Origin: UBA3910 sp964626065
GTDB lineage: Bacteria; Bacillota; Limnochordia; Darwinibacteriales; Darwinibacteriaceae
Direction: 5' to 3'
DNA: 5,902 nucleotides
NCBI GenBank assembly: GCA_964626065.1
Contig: CAZVDE010000076.1
Location: 1 to 5,902, forward strand
Shown here: in pieces, positions 5,566 through 5,902 of the stretch
How positions within the stretch are numbered: the stretch's first letter is position 1
Layout of the letters: each line of letters starts with the position of its first letter
Notes under the pieces: generated by a model
The model's database searches: none
What the model was told of the DNA's origin: nothing
The model's input: only the letters and a program-made list of their open reading frames with translations
Program-made: the position numbers and the translations under genes

Positions 5566-5571
5566 CCTCCT
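5566..5571 (-). promoter_or_regulatory. Ribosome-binding site fixing the DegV start
   Basis: AGGAGG on the minus strand lies seven bases before ATG 5558-5556 and falls inside the longer in-frame reading from 5588, so the shorter protein is preferred. Confidence 0.88.
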
Positions 5572-5602
5572 GTTTTTTTGTTGAACACAGGATTCGCCGT
5601 TC

Positions 5603-5902
5603 TTAGTTGGTTTCCTTCGCACCTGTTTTTCCACCTGGTGCTAACTCACGCCGTTTTGCGATTGGCAAGAGTAGAAAAATGGCGGTAGTAACAACCATTA
5701 CGCCCGCTAACGCAAATATGCCTTTCTGCAGCGAATAATATTCGCCGATGAGCCCCAGCAGCGCAGGCCCCGCCGTACCACCCAAAGACGCGGCTACCAT
5801 CAGCCCGCTCGTGGTAAGATGGACATAATCGGGAAAAAGGGCGGCTCCTTCCAGGAGAATTAGGGGAAAGATGCCCGAAAAGGAGAATCCAACGGCAAGA
5901 AC
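5603..5902 (-). CDS. Membrane transporter, probable MFS, C-terminal part (runs off the window)
   Basis: The last 99 codons of a gene remain open to the window edge, so the N-terminal majority lies outside; an internal Met at 5800 is not a credible start because the frame and its hydrophobic pattern continue upstream. Translation shows three hydrophobic segments: one in VLAVGFSFSGIFPLILL, one in TSGLMVAASLGGTAGPALLGLIG, and one in IFALAGVMVVTTAIFLLL, followed by a basic, polar cytoplasmic tail (AKRRELAPGGKTGAKETN). The pattern of a Gly-rich helix, a short EYYSLQKG loop and a last helix with a charged tail fits helices 10-12 of a major facilitator superfamily permease (FucP/sugar-transporter-like or drug-efflux-like). 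The substrate cannot be judged from this part. It is followed after 44 nt by DegV on the same strand, so the two are possibly co-transcribed. Confidence 0.75.
   Translation of the reverse strand, partial: VLAVGFSFSGIFPLILLEGAALFPDYVHLTTSGLMVAASLGGTAGPALLGLIGEYYSLQKGIFALAGVMVVTTAIFLLLPIAKRRELAPGGKTGAKETN

Overview
The window looks like chromosomal DNA of an endospore-forming, Gram-positive bacterium, most likely a member of the Clostridia (a Peptococcaceae-like lineage is my guess from protein style, not a demonstrated assignment). The evidence is two spore-coat-type proteins (a Coat F family member and a small partner), a DUF438/hemerythrin/PAS protein typical of anaerobic Firmicutes, a DegV-family fatty-acid-binding protein, and strong Firmicute-type Shine-Dalgarno sequences (AAGGAGG, AGGAGG) ahead of most genes. 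I see no phage genes, transposases, CRISPR arrays or rRNA.

Layout. At 15-815 (+) is a cysteine-rich protein of unknown function with an N-terminal region of a kind seen in Firmicute spore-associated proteins. It converges, across an 11-bp hairpin (807-834), on a two-gene minus-strand spore coat operon (small coat-like protein 1294-1572, then Coat F protein 857-1279). A 181-nt divergent gap leads to a 407-aa DUF438 + hemerythrin-like + PAS sensor-type protein (1754-2977, +), closed by a probable terminator (2993-3034). Next is a DEDDh exonuclease with a C-terminal zinc-ribbon-like tail (3081-3767, +), whose start codon is ambiguous.

The regulatory centre of the window follows. A consensus sigma-A promoter (TTGACA, 17-bp spacer, TATAAT; 3770-3798) carries in its spacer a perfect palindrome (ATATACCCCC and GGGGGTATAT around a central A) that resembles CsoR/CstR-family operators. 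It drives a thioredoxin (3844-4164). The thioredoxin stop codon lies inside the -35 box of a second strong promoter (4161-4189), which drives a solitary initiator tRNA-fMet (4202-4278) ending in a textbook terminator (4287-4314). A MutT-like Nudix hydrolase (4347-4772, +) then overlaps tail-to-tail by 60 nt with a DegV-family gene (4713-5558, -). The right edge holds the C-terminal part of a major-facilitator-type membrane transporter (5603 to the window end, -), upstream of and probably co-transcribed with degV.

Functionally this is mostly a mosaic of small independent units: spore coat assembly, redox or gas sensing (hemerythrin-PAS), thiol redox (thioredoxin), nucleic acid or nucleotide maintenance (exonuclease, Nudix), translation initiation (tRNA-fMet) and lipid handling (DegV). 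The most noteworthy signal is the putative CsoR/CstR-type operator on the thioredoxin promoter, which suggests induction by copper or reactive sulfur species. I do not see a clearly new multi-gene system.
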